Part shown: in pieces, positions 21,089 through 28,280 of the stretch | Position numbering within the stretch: position 1 is the stretch's first letter | Layout of the letters: the number at the start of each line of letters is the position of its first letter | Assembly: GCF_007096885.1 (NCBI RefSeq) | Contig: NZ_VJNO01000053.1 | Span: 1-37,997 of the forward strand | Origin: Streptomyces sp. 130 | GTDB lineage: Bacteria > Actinomycetota > Actinomycetes > Streptomycetales > Streptomycetaceae | Length of the DNA: 37,997 bases | Direction of reading: 5' to 3' | Translations under genes and position numbers: made by a program | Notes under the pieces: model-generated | What the model saw: the letters and a program-made list of their open reading frames with translations, nothing else | Databases searched by the model: none | What the model was told of the DNA's origin: nothing

Positions 21089-21399
21089 GTGGCGGGCTCG
21101 CTCTCGGGCAGCGAGCCGGACCCGGGGCAGGGGTGGCCGGGGGCGCCGTGCTTCCGCAGTTGACCGTTGGGACGTACGAGCTGCCGGGTGGTGCAGACGG
21201 GACACGGGCGGCGGGGGCCGGAGGGTACGGCGCGCGGCGGAATGTGGACGGCCCACCCGGCGGAGACGAGGTACTCGGCAGCTCGGCGCGCGGCTTCGGC
21301 GGGGGTCTGCTGGTGAGCGGGGGTGGTGAGACGGTAGTCGTCCAGGCCAGCGGCCAGGGCGGCGACGGCGGCGGGCGGGAACGGACGCGGTCCGGTCAC
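21085..21399 (-). CDS. Early protein with C-terminal zinc motif
   Basis: 104 residues from a GTG in a GTGA overlap with the helicase-loader stop. The N-terminal half is helical (AAVAALAAGLDDYRLTTPAH; AEAARRAAEYLVSAGWAVHI). The C-terminal half carries CPVCTTRQLVRPNGQLRKHG followed by HPCPGSG, a CxxC ... H ... C zinc site common in actinophage accessory proteins. Unknown function; its place after the loader suggests a role near replication. Confidence 0.6.
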   Translation of the reverse strand: MTGPRPFPPAAVAALAAGLDDYRLTTPAHQQTPAEAARRAAEYLVSAGWAVHIPPRAVPSGPRRPCPVCTTRQLVRPNGQLRKHGAPGHPCPGSGSLPESEPAT

Positions 21400-22139
21400 T
21401 GGGTGCCTCCTCGACGGCGGTCGGTGCCGGTCATGGCGATCACGCGGGTGTCCTCGGACAGGCGGGAGACGATGCGCTCGCCGAGCACGCTGGCGAGGTC
21501 GGGGCCGAGCGGTCGCCCGTGGCTGTCGACGTCGGAGCGGGCCGGCAGGTTCGAGGTGTAGATGCTGGGGCGGCAGGCGTTGTACCTGTCGTTGATCAGC
21601 CGGTACGTCACCTCCTCCGTCCACTCGGACGCCTTCGCGGAGCCGAGGTCATCGAGCAGCAGAAGCGGGATGCGGCAGAGGCGGCGCAGCTCTTCCTCGG
21701 CGCCGCGCTGCGAGCCCTGGGGCCGGAGCAGCCCGTACATGTCCGCGGCGGTCAGGGCCCGGATCTCGTACACGCTGGGCCCGGCGGCGGCGATGGCGTG
21801 GAGCGCGGCGTACGCCTGGTACGTCTTGCCGGTGCCGGTGGTTCCGGTGAGGAGCAGCGACCCTGCGGTCTCACGGTCGGCGATGACCGCCTCGGCCCAC
21901 TGCTGGACGCCGGGCAGGGTGTGGTCGGCGCGGCGGTAGCGGGGCGGGGTCGCGGTCTCCCACCGGGCGAGAGCCCACTCGGCACGCACGCGGCGGTGGT
22001 ACTCGGGGTGGCCGGGCTCGTCCGGGGACGGGCCGTCCGCGACGGGCCCGCCGGGGACGTCGGCCATGCCGCGGGCTTCGAGGCCGGCGCGAAGGCGGGC
22101 CATCGCGGCGGCGTTGTCGAGGGTGACAGGTTCGGCCAT
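21396..22139 (-). CDS. DnaC-like helicase loader (AAA+ ATPase)
   Basis: 247 residues. AAA+ motifs: Walker A GTTGTGKT (99-106), Walker B LLLLDDLGS (159-167) and sensor I YTSNL (194-198); a C-terminal RIVSRLSEDTRVIAM segment carries the arginine of sensor II/finger type. The N-terminal 70 residues would contact the helicase. It lies two bases after the O-like initiator gene, mirroring the lambda O-P arrangement, and would load the host DnaB helicase at the phage origin. No phage helicase gene is present in the window. Confidence 0.85.
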   Translation of the reverse strand: MAEPVTLDNAAAMARLRAGLEARGMADVPGGPVADGPSPDEPGHPEYHRRVRAEWALARWETATPPRYRRADHTLPGVQQWAEAVIADRETAGSLLLTGTTGTGKTYQAYAALHAIAAAGPSVYEIRALTAADMYGLLRPQGSQRGAEEELRRLCRIPLLLLDDLGSAKASEWTEEVTYRLINDRYNACRPSIYTSNLPARSDVDSHGRPLGPDLASVLGERIVSRLSEDTRVIAMTGTDRRRGGTQ

Positions 22140-22141
22140 GG

Positions 22142-22993
22142 TCAGAATCCGTTCTCGTACACGGACGGGTCGACGGGGTTGGTGTAGGGCTGCCAGCCAC
22201 CGGCGACGGCACGCAGCTGGGGGCGCTCGGTGCCGGGCTCGGGCAGCGGCGGGAGTTCACGCCAGCCGGGGAGGAAGTACCGGGCGTAGGACAGGTCCTT
22301 GTTCGCGGCCTGCTTCTGGGCGTAGGTGGCGAGGGCGGCGATGCCGGTGCGCTTGATGAGCGCTTCGACGGTGAACCACTCGGCGGTACTGAGGTTCCAG
22401 CGGACGATGATTCCGGCGGCGGTCAGTGTGTCGACGAGCGGTCGGCAATTGGTGGGGATCTCGGGTCCCAGGACCGGCGGAGCGGGCTTTCCTGCTTGCT
22501 TGCTAGCACTCCTGGTAGGAGTGGTTTGGTAGAGGGGCCCTGATTCCGGGCCCCTAGGGGCCTCGATTCCGGGCCCCCCCGGCCCTGATTCCGGGCCCCT
22601 AGCGTTTTCGCTACCGGCCCTGATTCCGGGCCCCTGCTCAGAGTTAGGGGCCTCGATTCCGGGCCCCTGCTGTTCGGCTACCGGCCCTGATTCCGGGCCC
22701 CTAACTCCTGGTGCGGGACGGGTGTAGCCGACCGCGAACGGCAGCTGGTAGGTGGCCGGGCGGCTGCCGATCGCGGGCTCCGACTCCACCAGCTCACCGG
22801 ACTTCAGCGCCTTGTCGACGGCCAACTGGACGACCGAGCGGGAGGCGTTGAGCCGGGCCCTGAACTCGGTGGTGCCCATGCGGACCGTGCAGTCCGGGCC
22901 GGGTGCCTTGTCGGCGACCGCGAGCAGCACCAGCCGGACGTTCCCCTTGGCGCGGGAGTGGGTCCACACCCAGTGCATGGCGTCGATGGTCAC
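22142..22993 (-). CDS. O-like replication initiator with internal iterons
   Basis: 283 residues from a GTG with GAGGA upstream (an ATG six codons in is an alternative). Residues 10-75 form a winged-helix domain (NVRLVLLAVADKAPGPDCTV; LNASRSVVQLAVDKALKSGE). Residues 85-150 are a Pro/Gly/Glu linker made of GPESGP and GPGIEAP-type repeats encoded by six near-identical 14-bp elements. The C-terminal domain (TLTAAGIIVRWNLSTAEWFT; LATYAQKQAANKDLSYARYF) is helical and may contact the loader or helicase, as in lambda O. The origin within the gene and the downstream DnaC-like loader support this role. Confidence 0.75.
   Translation of the reverse strand: MTIDAMHWVWTHSRAKGNVRLVLLAVADKAPGPDCTVRMGTTEFRARLNASRSVVQLAVDKALKSGELVESEPAIGSRPATYQLPFAVGYTRPAPGVRGPESGPVAEQQGPGIEAPNSEQGPGIRAGSENARGPESGPGGPGIEAPRGPESGPLYQTTPTRSASKQAGKPAPPVLGPEIPTNCRPLVDTLTAAGIIVRWNLSTAEWFTVEALIKRTGIAALATYAQKQAANKDLSYARYFLPGWRELPPLPEPGTERPQLRAVAGGWQPYTNPVDPSVYENGF
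22542..22702. repeat. Six iterons inside the initiator gene: putative replication origin
   Basis: GATTCCGGGCCCCT (one copy ends in C) begins at 22542, 22565, 22587, 22622, 22655 and 22689; four copies extend to GGCCCTGATTCCGGGCCCCT. Spacings of 23, 22, 35, 33 and 34 bp are close to two or three helical turns. The copies are read in two different frames of the protein (GPESGP or GPGI), so the DNA, not the peptide, is conserved. Lambdoid origins have iterons in the same place in the O gene. Confidence 0.75.
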
Positions 22994-23033
22994 GCGGTCC
23001 TCTTCCGTACGGGGTTGCGGTGGTGCGGGTGGT

Positions 23034-23059
23034 GGCCCGGGGCGCGGCGGCCCCGGGCC
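23034..23059 (-). terminator. Hairpin between WhiB and initiator genes
   Basis: Perfect 10-bp stem GGCCCGGGGC / GCCCCGGGCC with a 6-nt loop in the 72-base gap following the WhiB-like gene. It may reduce read-through from the recombination/WhiB genes into the replication genes or stabilise the upstream message. Confidence 0.5.
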
Positions 23060-23065
23060 AGGGGG

Positions 23066-23344
23066 TCAGGCGGTGCGGCGGGCCCGGCGGCGCCGGTATG
23101 CGGCCCGGTCCTGTTCGGTCATGCCGCCCCAGATGCCGGACTCCCGGTTGTCGAGGGCCCACCGCGCGCACTCGTTGATCACGGGGCAGGAGCGGCAGAC
23201 GGCCTGCGCTTCCTCGATCTGGACCGCCCAGGCTCCGGTCGTGCCGGCCGGGTGCCACAGCTCGGGGTCGTGCCCGGGGCGGAGGCACTCGGCGTCGTCG
23301 CGCCAGTCGTAGCTGCGGGGCAGGCTGGCGGGCGAGTACGTCAT
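23066..23344 (-). CDS. WhiB-like Fe-S regulator
   Basis: 92 residues, ATGA overlap. Four conserved cysteines (C20, then C50, C53 and C59 in CRSCPVINEC) to hold a 4Fe-4S cluster, the GIWGG turn (70-74) and a basic C-terminus (YRRRRARR) for DNA binding. This is a complete WhiB protein of the usual size. WhiB proteins are restricted to actinobacteria and their phages. The mycobacteriophage TM4 WhiB homologue acts against a host WhiB protein and affects superinfection; a similar role here is possible but not shown. Confidence 0.88.
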   Translation of the reverse strand: MTYSPASLPRSYDWRDDAECLRPGHDPELWHPAGTTGAWAVQIEEAQAVCRSCPVINECARWALDNRESGIWGGMTEQDRAAYRRRRARRTA

Positions 23345-23721
23345 GCGGCGTTCTCCGTTCGGCGGGCGGCGTGCAAAGCGCGTGCGACGGTGCGGTCCGA
23401 GCAGCCGAGGCGGGCAGCGACCTCGCCCACGCTCAGGCCCTGGCCCACCAGGCGGACGGCGTCACGGTCGCGGATCGCGGCAGGCTGCTCGCCGCCGATC
23501 AGCTCCCGTTCGCGCGGGGTCTGCCCGCCCCACGCCCCGTACCGGTGGTCGGCGGACACGCCGCCCTCCAGCCGCTGGGCGTGCTCGACGCACTGGGCCC
23601 GGACGGGGCAGCTGGCGCAGATGCGCTTGGCCGCCACGGTCTGGGAGCCGCCGACCTCTGGAAACCACATGTCGGGGTCGGTCTGGGCGCAGAGTGCCTG
23701 GCCCATCCACTCGTAGCTCAC
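23341..23721 (-). CDS. WhiB-like protein fused to a C-terminal HTH
   Basis: 126 residues from a GTG in a GTGA overlap. The WhiB part has C11, then CASCPVRAQC (C35, C38, C44) and GAWGG (62-66). Instead of ending in a basic tail, it continues to a helix-turn-helix (AVRLVGQGLSVGEVAARLGC, then SDRTVARALHAAR; about 88-120) resembling the DNA-binding end of sigma-type or resolvase HTHs. It is directly coupled to a second, standard WhiB gene. A regulator of host or phage transcription is likely. Confidence 0.8.
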   Translation of the reverse strand: MSYEWMGQALCAQTDPDMWFPEVGGSQTVAAKRICASCPVRAQCVEHAQRLEGGVSADHRYGAWGGQTPRERELIGGEQPAAIRDRDAVRLVGQGLSVGEVAARLGCSDRTVARALHAARRTENAA

Positions 23722-23921
23722 GGCTGGGCTCCCTTCTGGGCGTGGCAGTCGGTGTACTCCCAGCCGGTGTGGGTGGGAGTGTGGCGGCGGGTGAGGTGGG
23801 CGCACGCGGTGGTGTCGCAGACCAGCCACCGGGAGCCGTCGAGGACGCCGTGCGGGGTGAACGTGGCGGTCGGGACGGCGCGGTGCCGGCCGCGTGAGCG
23901 GAGCAGGCGGGGCAGTCTCAC
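23718..23921 (-). CDS. Small Cys/His protein upstream of the WhiB pair
   Basis: 67 residues from a GTG in a GTGA overlap. A basic N-terminus (RLPRLLRSRGRHR) is followed by WLVCDTTACAHLTRRHTPTH and EYTDCHAQ: a C-x4-C-x-H ... H ... C-H set that could bind zinc. No known family. It precedes the two WhiB genes in the operon. Confidence 0.5.
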   Translation of the reverse strand: MRLPRLLRSRGRHRAVPTATFTPHGVLDGSRWLVCDTTACAHLTRRHTPTHTGWEYTDCHAQKGAQP

Positions 23922-24310
23922 GACTCCACCGCCTTCGGGACGACGCGGTCGGAGCGGCGCTGCTGCCAGTGCACGCCCATGTCCAGCGCCGGGGAGTCCA
24001 GCCCCACGGCGTGGTCGTACGCGGCGCGGGCGGCGGCCACCTCGCGGCGCAGGGCGGCGTTCTCCGCGCGGTACCGGGCGCAGACCCGGAGTGCGCGCAT
24101 CAGGCGGCGGCCGAGACGGCCGGCCGAGCGGACCTGCCCGGCGAGGGCCCGTGCCCGTACGGCCTCCAGGTCAAGGCGGCCAGCCGCAGTGGCCAGCTGG
24201 TGCACCGATGCGGCGCTCTCCTTGGCGTCCTCGATGGCGTCGTCGCGCTGGGCCACCATCTCTACGTACCGGTCGTACAGGGCGTCGTACTTGCTGCGGG
24301 TAACGAACAT
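23918..24310 (-). CDS. Coiled-coil early protein
   Basis: 130 residues from an ATG two bases after the recT stop. Nearly all helical: YDALYDRYVEMVAQRDDAIE, AASVHQLATAAGRLDLEAVR and RYRAENAALRREVAAARAAY. The short C-terminal part is polar (DMGVHWQQRRSDRVVPKAV). Similar coiled-coil proteins are found near phage recombination genes; the function is not known. Confidence 0.55.
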   Translation of the reverse strand: MFVTRSKYDALYDRYVEMVAQRDDAIEDAKESAASVHQLATAAGRLDLEAVRARALAGQVRSAGRLGRRLMRALRVCARYRAENAALRREVAAARAAYDHAVGLDSPALDMGVHWQQRRSDRVVPKAVES

Positions 24311-24312
24311 GA

Positions 24313-25128
24313 TCAGCCCTCCTCGTCCACGAACTCGGCGTCGATCGGGCCTTCGTCGTCCGCCAGGTCAACGGCCGGCATGGGCGGCAGCTCGCTCGTG
24401 GACGGCTGCTCGGCGGCGACCTCGGCCTGTGCCCGCAGCTGCTCGCGCATGTACTCGGCGCTGGTCGGCACCCACTTCATGAGCTGCCGCACCGCGGACT
24501 TCAGCCACATGGCCTCGGGGTTCGTGTTCCACGGGGAGTACTCGGAGTGCTTGCTGTCCGACTTCGCGCGGATGGCCATGACCTGGGCGTGGTTGAGGAC
24601 GACGACCTTGCTGGTCGCGCCGTCCTTCATCGTGGCGTAGGCGTACACGCCGACGAGGTCGCCGCGGTCGCCGCCGAACCAGTCGATCTCGTGGACGGGG
24701 CGTTCATCGCGGCCGATGACGTACCGGAAGGTGTCGTTGGCCCGGACGGATTCCACGATCACGGAGGAGACGGCCCCGGCCCGGTAGATCAGCTCGATGA
24801 TCCCCTGGTAGCCGACGATCCCCTTGATGATCTTCTGCCCACGGTGGGCCTTGCTCTTCCTCGGCGTCAGGTAGAACTGCTCGGTGCCCGGTTCCAGTCC
24901 GAGGCGGGCCGCGGTCTTCAGTTCCCGCAGGAACACCCCGATGTCGGTGCGGGCGGCGTTCGTCAGGTCCTTGTTGCCGCGGATCGCGCCGACGGCCATT
25001 CGGACCCACTGGTCGGCGTTGATGTGCGACGGGACCAGGGCGGCGTACTCGTCGCGGTACGCCTCGATCTGCGCGGCCGGGCCGGTGTCGCGGACGGCGA
25101 GCGCGTTGGTGACGGTGTTGTTGGTCAT
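24313..25128 (-). CDS. recT: RecT-family single-strand annealing protein
   Basis: 271 residues, start overlapping the exonuclease stop (ATGA). Family pattern: NADQWVRMAVGAIRGNKDLT, FLRELKTAARLGLEPGTEQF, YLTPRKSK, KGIVGYQGIIELIYRAGAVS, then VYAYATMKDGATSKVVVLN and AMWLKSAVRQLMKWVPTSAE. The C-terminal 40 residues are acidic, as is common. It anneals 3' single strands produced by the partner exonuclease encoded just upstream. Confidence 0.9.
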   Translation of the reverse strand: MTNNTVTNALAVRDTGPAAQIEAYRDEYAALVPSHINADQWVRMAVGAIRGNKDLTNAARTDIGVFLRELKTAARLGLEPGTEQFYLTPRKSKAHRGQKIIKGIVGYQGIIELIYRAGAVSSVIVESVRANDTFRYVIGRDERPVHEIDWFGGDRGDLVGVYAYATMKDGATSKVVVLNHAQVMAIRAKSDSKHSEYSPWNTNPEAMWLKSAVRQLMKWVPTSAEYMREQLRAQAEVAAEQPSTSELPPMPAVDLADDEGPIDAEFVDEEG

Positions 25129-26057
25129 GACGTGCTCCGGTTTCGGGCGGGCTGGAGGGAGTAGGTGCGGCCGTCGCGGACGGTGCGGGTGGCGACGGTG
25201 CGGCGCTCGCAGACGGCGCGCCGGCCGGTGCCGATCTCGTCCAGGAGGAGACCGGCCGCGGCCCGCTTCTCCTCGTCCGCCTGCTTGGCGGCGGCGAGGG
25301 CGGCGAAGTACCGGTCACGGCGCTCGGTCGACACCTCGATGTCGATGTCGTCCTGGCCCTCGGGCAGAGCGCGGATCGTCTGGTACGTGGCGGTGTGACC
25401 GTCGATGTCGGGGCGCTCGTGCTGCTGCACGGTGCGCATGAACTCGGCCCCCGCCGTGCGCATCAGCTCGGCCTCGGCCTGGTCGTAGGTCACGACGTAC
25501 TCGCGGTACTCGGACCCGGCGATCAGCACTGCAACGTGGCAGGTGGTGGCCCCGAGGACGTCGAGGTACCAGAGGCACTGGGCCCGGTAGTGGACGGGGA
25601 TCTCGTCGGTGCCGGGCTTGCCCCAGCCGTGGTCGTCGCGCGCCGTCTTCGCTTCGAGCACGGACGCCGGGACCCATTCCTCGGGCTTGCCCAGGGGGTG
25701 GAGGACGCGGTCAGGGTTGGCGATCTGCCAGGGACGGCCGGCGGCGGCGTAGGTCGGCGACTCGTACACGGCCAGGTCGGGGTGCAGGTCGGCGAACCGC
25801 TGGCAGATGCCGGGTTCGTGGACCTTCCCCCAGTACATCTCCTCCGACTCGGCGACCGGGGCGAGCAGCCCCTGCTTGCGGTGCCAGAGGCTGAACCTGC
25901 TCTCGTACGGGCTGATGCCGAGGACGGCGGCGATCTCGGACCCGCCGATGCCGGCCGCGCGGGCGGCGTGCCATTCGGTGGTGCCGGGCTCGTACCATCC
26001 GAGGATGGTGGGCCCGGCGGCCGGGGCCTCGGCCCCGGCCAGCACGGTGTCGGTCAT
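25125..26057 (-). CDS. YqaJ/lambda-exo family exonuclease (RecE-like partner of RecT)
   Basis: 310 residues. Catalytic-core motifs: GGSEIAAVLGISPYES (38-53), GKVHEPGI (E81), NPDRVLH (114-120, D116), VLEAKTA (E135, K137) and HYRAQCLWYLDVLG (Q160). These define the PD-(D/E)XK YqaJ-type viral recombinase nuclease. The C-terminal part (AALAAAKQADEEKRAAAGLL) is helical and may contact RecT, whose gene it overlaps by ATGA. The pair would process double-strand ends for recombination-dependent replication and concatemer formation. Confidence 0.88.
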   Translation of the reverse strand: MTDTVLAGAEAPAAGPTILGWYEPGTTEWHAARAAGIGGSEIAAVLGISPYESRFSLWHRKQGLLAPVAESEEMYWGKVHEPGICQRFADLHPDLAVYESPTYAAAGRPWQIANPDRVLHPLGKPEEWVPASVLEAKTARDDHGWGKPGTDEIPVHYRAQCLWYLDVLGATTCHVAVLIAGSEYREYVVTYDQAEAELMRTAGAEFMRTVQQHERPDIDGHTATYQTIRALPEGQDDIDIEVSTERRDRYFAALAAAKQADEEKRAAAGLLLDEIGTGRRAVCERRTVATRTVRDGRTYSLQPARNRSTS

Positions 26058-26242
26058 CGGTGCAGCTCCCGGACGATCTCGTCGGCCAGGCGCTGGGCGT
26101 CGTAGACCTTCGAGGTCAGGGCGTCCCGCTCCTCGGTGAGGTCGGAGACGTCCAGCTGGAGCGCCTTCACCTCGTCCGCGAGCGTGTCCCGCTCCTCTTC
26201 CAGGGCGGCGATGCGGGCTTCGAGGGTGGCGATCTCGTTCAT
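26054..26242 (-). CDS. 62-residue coiled-coil protein
   Basis: ATGA overlaps at both ends. The whole protein is one charged coiled coil (MNEIATLEARIAALEEERDT, then VKALQLDVSDLTEERDALTS). It could be a dimerisation or nuclease-modulating factor for the adjacent exonuclease, but nothing in the sequence defines a function. Confidence 0.55.
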   Translation of the reverse strand: MNEIATLEARIAALEEERDTLADEVKALQLDVSDLTEERDALTSKVYDAQRLADEIVRELHR

Positions 26243-26463
26243 GCGATGGCTCCGATCAGGGCGGTGGCGCCCTCGTACAGGCCCCAGCACAGCCCGCCGG
26301 ACACGGCGAGGGCGATGGGGGCGGCGATGGCACAGGACATGCCGGCGGCGGGCTGCTGGTCGAAGGCGGCGCGGTCCTGGACCTCGCGCAGCGACCGGCC
26401 GGTGCCGGAGGGGTCGGGGCGGCGCCACGTCCCCGCGAACGTCGACTCGCGTCGGGTACTCAC
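26239..26463 (-). CDS. 74-residue single-pass membrane protein
   Basis: GTG in a GTGA overlap. The N-terminal half is polar and basic (STRRESTFAGTWRRPDPSGT); the C-terminal half is hydrophobic (GMSCAIAAPIALAVSGGLCW, then GLYEGATALIGAIA), a likely membrane hairpin or tail anchor. Unknown function. Confidence 0.5.
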   Translation of the reverse strand: MSTRRESTFAGTWRRPDPSGTGRSLREVQDRAAFDQQPAAGMSCAIAAPIALAVSGGLCWGLYEGATALIGAIA

Positions 26464-27206
26464 GACGGGTCCCCGGTGAGGCGGCGCAGCGACTCCAGCG
26501 CCGCGTCGTCCGCCTCGTCGAACTCGTCGGCACGGGACGCCATCTCGTCGGCGGCCAGCTCCAGCGCGAACTGCAGGAACAGCTGCTCGTACGGCGTCAG
26601 CTGGACGGACGGGGCCAGCCACTCGGCGACCTTCGCCCGGTCCTCGGCGTTCAGCAGCAGCGCGACCGGGCGCCCGTCCTCGGCGATGCACCCGACGGTG
26701 AGCAGCTGCTCCTCCTCCGGCGCGGGCTCGATCGCCACGTCGAACCGGGACACGACCAGCGGGTCAGCGTCCTTCGACAACGGCGGCCGGACCGCACCCC
26801 GGCGGAGCTTGTCGGCCATCGTGTCGATCGCGTCCGCCTGCAAGGCGTGCTGCCTGCTGCGCGTCGACCGGTACTCCCCGGCCTTCTTGCACAGCCACGC
26901 GATGATCTGTGCGTCCCGCTCGGCGATGACCTTGGCGGTCCGCTCCCGCGCCTTCCGGCGACCACGCCGCGCGGACTCCAGCGCCAGCCGCAGACGGGCG
27001 TGGTCCTGCTCGTCCTCCCAGTGCGTGAGGTTCGCGCCGGTCAGCTCGTTGGACAGCTTGTCCACCTCGGCGGCCAGCGTCAGCGCGATCTCGTGCAGCG
27101 CCTTCTCGGTGCCGTCGTTGTACGTGGCGGTCGACCACGTCGACGTGCGCTCGCCGTACTGCCGCAGCCGCACCAGCGCCGCAGCGAGGGTCATCGGGGC
27201 GCTCAT
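26460..27206 (-). CDS. Large early protein of unknown function
   Basis: 248 residues from an ATG at 27206 (ATGA overlap). Helical N-terminal half (EKALHEIALTLAAEVDKLSN; ERTAKVIAERDAQIIAWLCK), a beta-rich region (PLVVSRFDVAIEPAPEEEQL; VALLLNAEDRAKVAEWL), and an acidic helical end (EMASRADEFDEADDAALESL). No catalytic motifs are visible. Possibly related to recombination, since it precedes the exonuclease genes. I do not recognise the family. Confidence 0.55.
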   Translation of the reverse strand: MSAPMTLAAALVRLRQYGERTSTWSTATYNDGTEKALHEIALTLAAEVDKLSNELTGANLTHWEDEQDHARLRLALESARRGRRKARERTAKVIAERDAQIIAWLCKKAGEYRSTRSRQHALQADAIDTMADKLRRGAVRPPLSKDADPLVVSRFDVAIEPAPEEEQLLTVGCIAEDGRPVALLLNAEDRAKVAEWLAPSVQLTPYEQLFLQFALELAADEMASRADEFDEADDAALESLRRLTGDPS

Positions 27207-27559
27207 GCCGCACGCTCCGGGGCCGTCGCCAGCGCCACAGCCTCAGCCAGCTCCGTCACCGCCGCGACCTCATCCGGCGAGCCGTACCCCGACAGGCAGA
27301 CCAGAACGTCAGACACCCGGCCCGACACCATCACCCACGCCACGCCCGGAGCCCACACCTCCCCGGCGGGCAAGCCCAACGCCTCACGCCACGAGTCGAA
27401 CGCTGTACGCATGGACTCGTGCACCGACACCGCCAACTGCGGCTCGCCGTGGTTGTCGATACGGAACGTTGCCGCCGGCAAGTCCGGGAACCGGCGGAGA
27501 AGGTCAGCCAGCAGCAGCACGGGCGCTCCCTGCTGGCGAAGATGAGATGATGTGAACAC
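27203..27559 (-). CDS. First gene of the early leftward operon, unknown
   Basis: 118 residues from a GTG with GAGGA upstream. Mixed alpha/beta: VLLLADLLRRFPDLPAATFR, EPQLAVSVHESMRTAFDSWR, GVAWVMVSGRVSDVLVCLSG and VAAVTELAEAVALAT. The layout recalls small Streptomyces proteins of unknown function with a beta sheet and two helices. It begins the long run of overlapping early genes. The 83 bases upstream of its start separate it from the HTH gene ending at 27643. Confidence 0.55.
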   Translation of the reverse strand: MFTSSHLRQQGAPVLLLADLLRRFPDLPAATFRIDNHGEPQLAVSVHESMRTAFDSWREALGLPAGEVWAPGVAWVMVSGRVSDVLVCLSGYGSPDEVAAVTELAEAVALATAPERAA

Positions 27560-27642
27560 GGTGTCCTCGATTTCTCTGAGTGGTTGAGGTGCCGTCGGGA
27601 CGTTCGGCCGGCCAGGGCTGGGCGTCCCTTGTGCGTGGTGGG

Positions 27643-27861
27643 TCAGGCGGCGGCGCGCTGTGCGAGCGGGTCTGCCTGCTCCAGCGCCCGGAGCCAGGCC
27701 ATGACCCCGTCGCGGGGGTACAAGGTGTCGCGGCCGACGCGCGTCCCTCGGGGGCCGATGCCGCGGTGCCGCATCTGCCGCACCGCGTGCGGCGTCTTAC
27801 GGATGAGTGCCGCGACTTCCTTCGTCGTCATCAGGTCCGGCGCGGCGGTGGTCGTTGCCAC
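27643..27861 (-). CDS. Excisionase-like HTH protein
   Basis: 72 residues from a GTG at 27861, or 62 from the ATG at 27831 (MTTKEVAALIRKTPHAVRQM). The sequence is the small winged-helix of the excisionase/MerR-like family: TKEVAALIRKTPHAVRQMRH, RGIGPRGTRVGRDTLYPRD and VMAWLRALE. It could be the recombination directionality factor for the integrase or a second regulator in the genetic switch. Its first part overlaps the end of the XRE gene by 65 bases. Confidence 0.7.
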   Translation of the reverse strand: MATTTAAPDLMTTKEVAALIRKTPHAVRQMRHRGIGPRGTRVGRDTLYPRDGVMAWLRALEQADPLAQRAAA

Positions 27862-28072
27862 TGTCGTCTCCGTTCGTTTCCGGTACGAGGTCAGCGATGT
27901 CGCATCCCAGGTGGGTAGCGATTCGAGCGAGAGCCTCGGGCTGAGGGTCCGTCTCCCCTCGTTCGATGCGGGAGAGGTGCGATGCGGATATCCCGGCGGT
28001 CCGCGCGAACCGGCGCAGGCCCTGCCCGCTCGTTTCGCGTCGCTGCCGGATTCGCGGTCCGTCGGCTTTCAT
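27797..28072 (-). CDS. XRE-family regulator (leftward, Cro-like position)
   Basis: 91 residues from an ATG at 28072; the open frame extends to a GTG at 28141, but the HTH begins after MKADGPRIRQRRETSG. The HTH (LRRFARTAGISASHLSRIER followed by GETDPQPEALARIATHLGCD) is canonical XRE. The tail (NDHRRAGPDDDEGSRGTHP) is polar. It is divergent from the rightward XRE repressor candidate at 28281, so it occupies the place of Cro or of the early activator. Operator-like GCAAC/GTTGC elements lie in the 208-base interval between them. Confidence 0.75.
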   Translation of the reverse strand: MKADGPRIRQRRETSGQGLRRFARTAGISASHLSRIERGETDPQPEALARIATHLGCDIADLVPETNGDDSGNDHRRAGPDDDEGSRGTHP

Positions 28073-28084
28073 GGCGGAGACGAT

Positions 28085-28244
28085 ACGCAACGATGCGCAG
28101 GGATGCAAGCGTTCGCGTTGGGATGGGTCGAGATGGATCACGCCGCGTATAGGACGTGTCAGTTTTCAGTCATGTTCAGGGGTTGGCATCGCGTGCCGGG
28201 GAGGGTGGCCTTACTCTGTTGCCGATCGTTGCTCGCCGTTGCGT
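28085..28244. promoter_or_regulatory. Immunity control region with phased GTTGC elements
   Basis: Between the divergent XRE genes, GTTGC occurs at 28218, 28228 and 28238, exactly 10 bp apart, and the last is part of CGTTGCGT. The inverted copy ACGCAACG is at 28085-28092 near the other gene. On the minus strand a TATACG hexamer (28144-28149) lies 16 bp from ATGACT, a possible promoter for the leftward XRE gene. On the plus strand CATAGG follows the GTTGC array. No gene lies in 28073-28280. Confidence 0.45.
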
Positions 28245-28280
28245 GCATAGGGCAGTTGACACGGAGAGGGGCCACCCCCC

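Noticed and set aside
22540..22702. Peptide repeats (GPESGP/GPGIEAP) as a structural protein repeat
   Set aside because: The repeat unit is read in two frames, so conservation is at the DNA level; treated as iterons.
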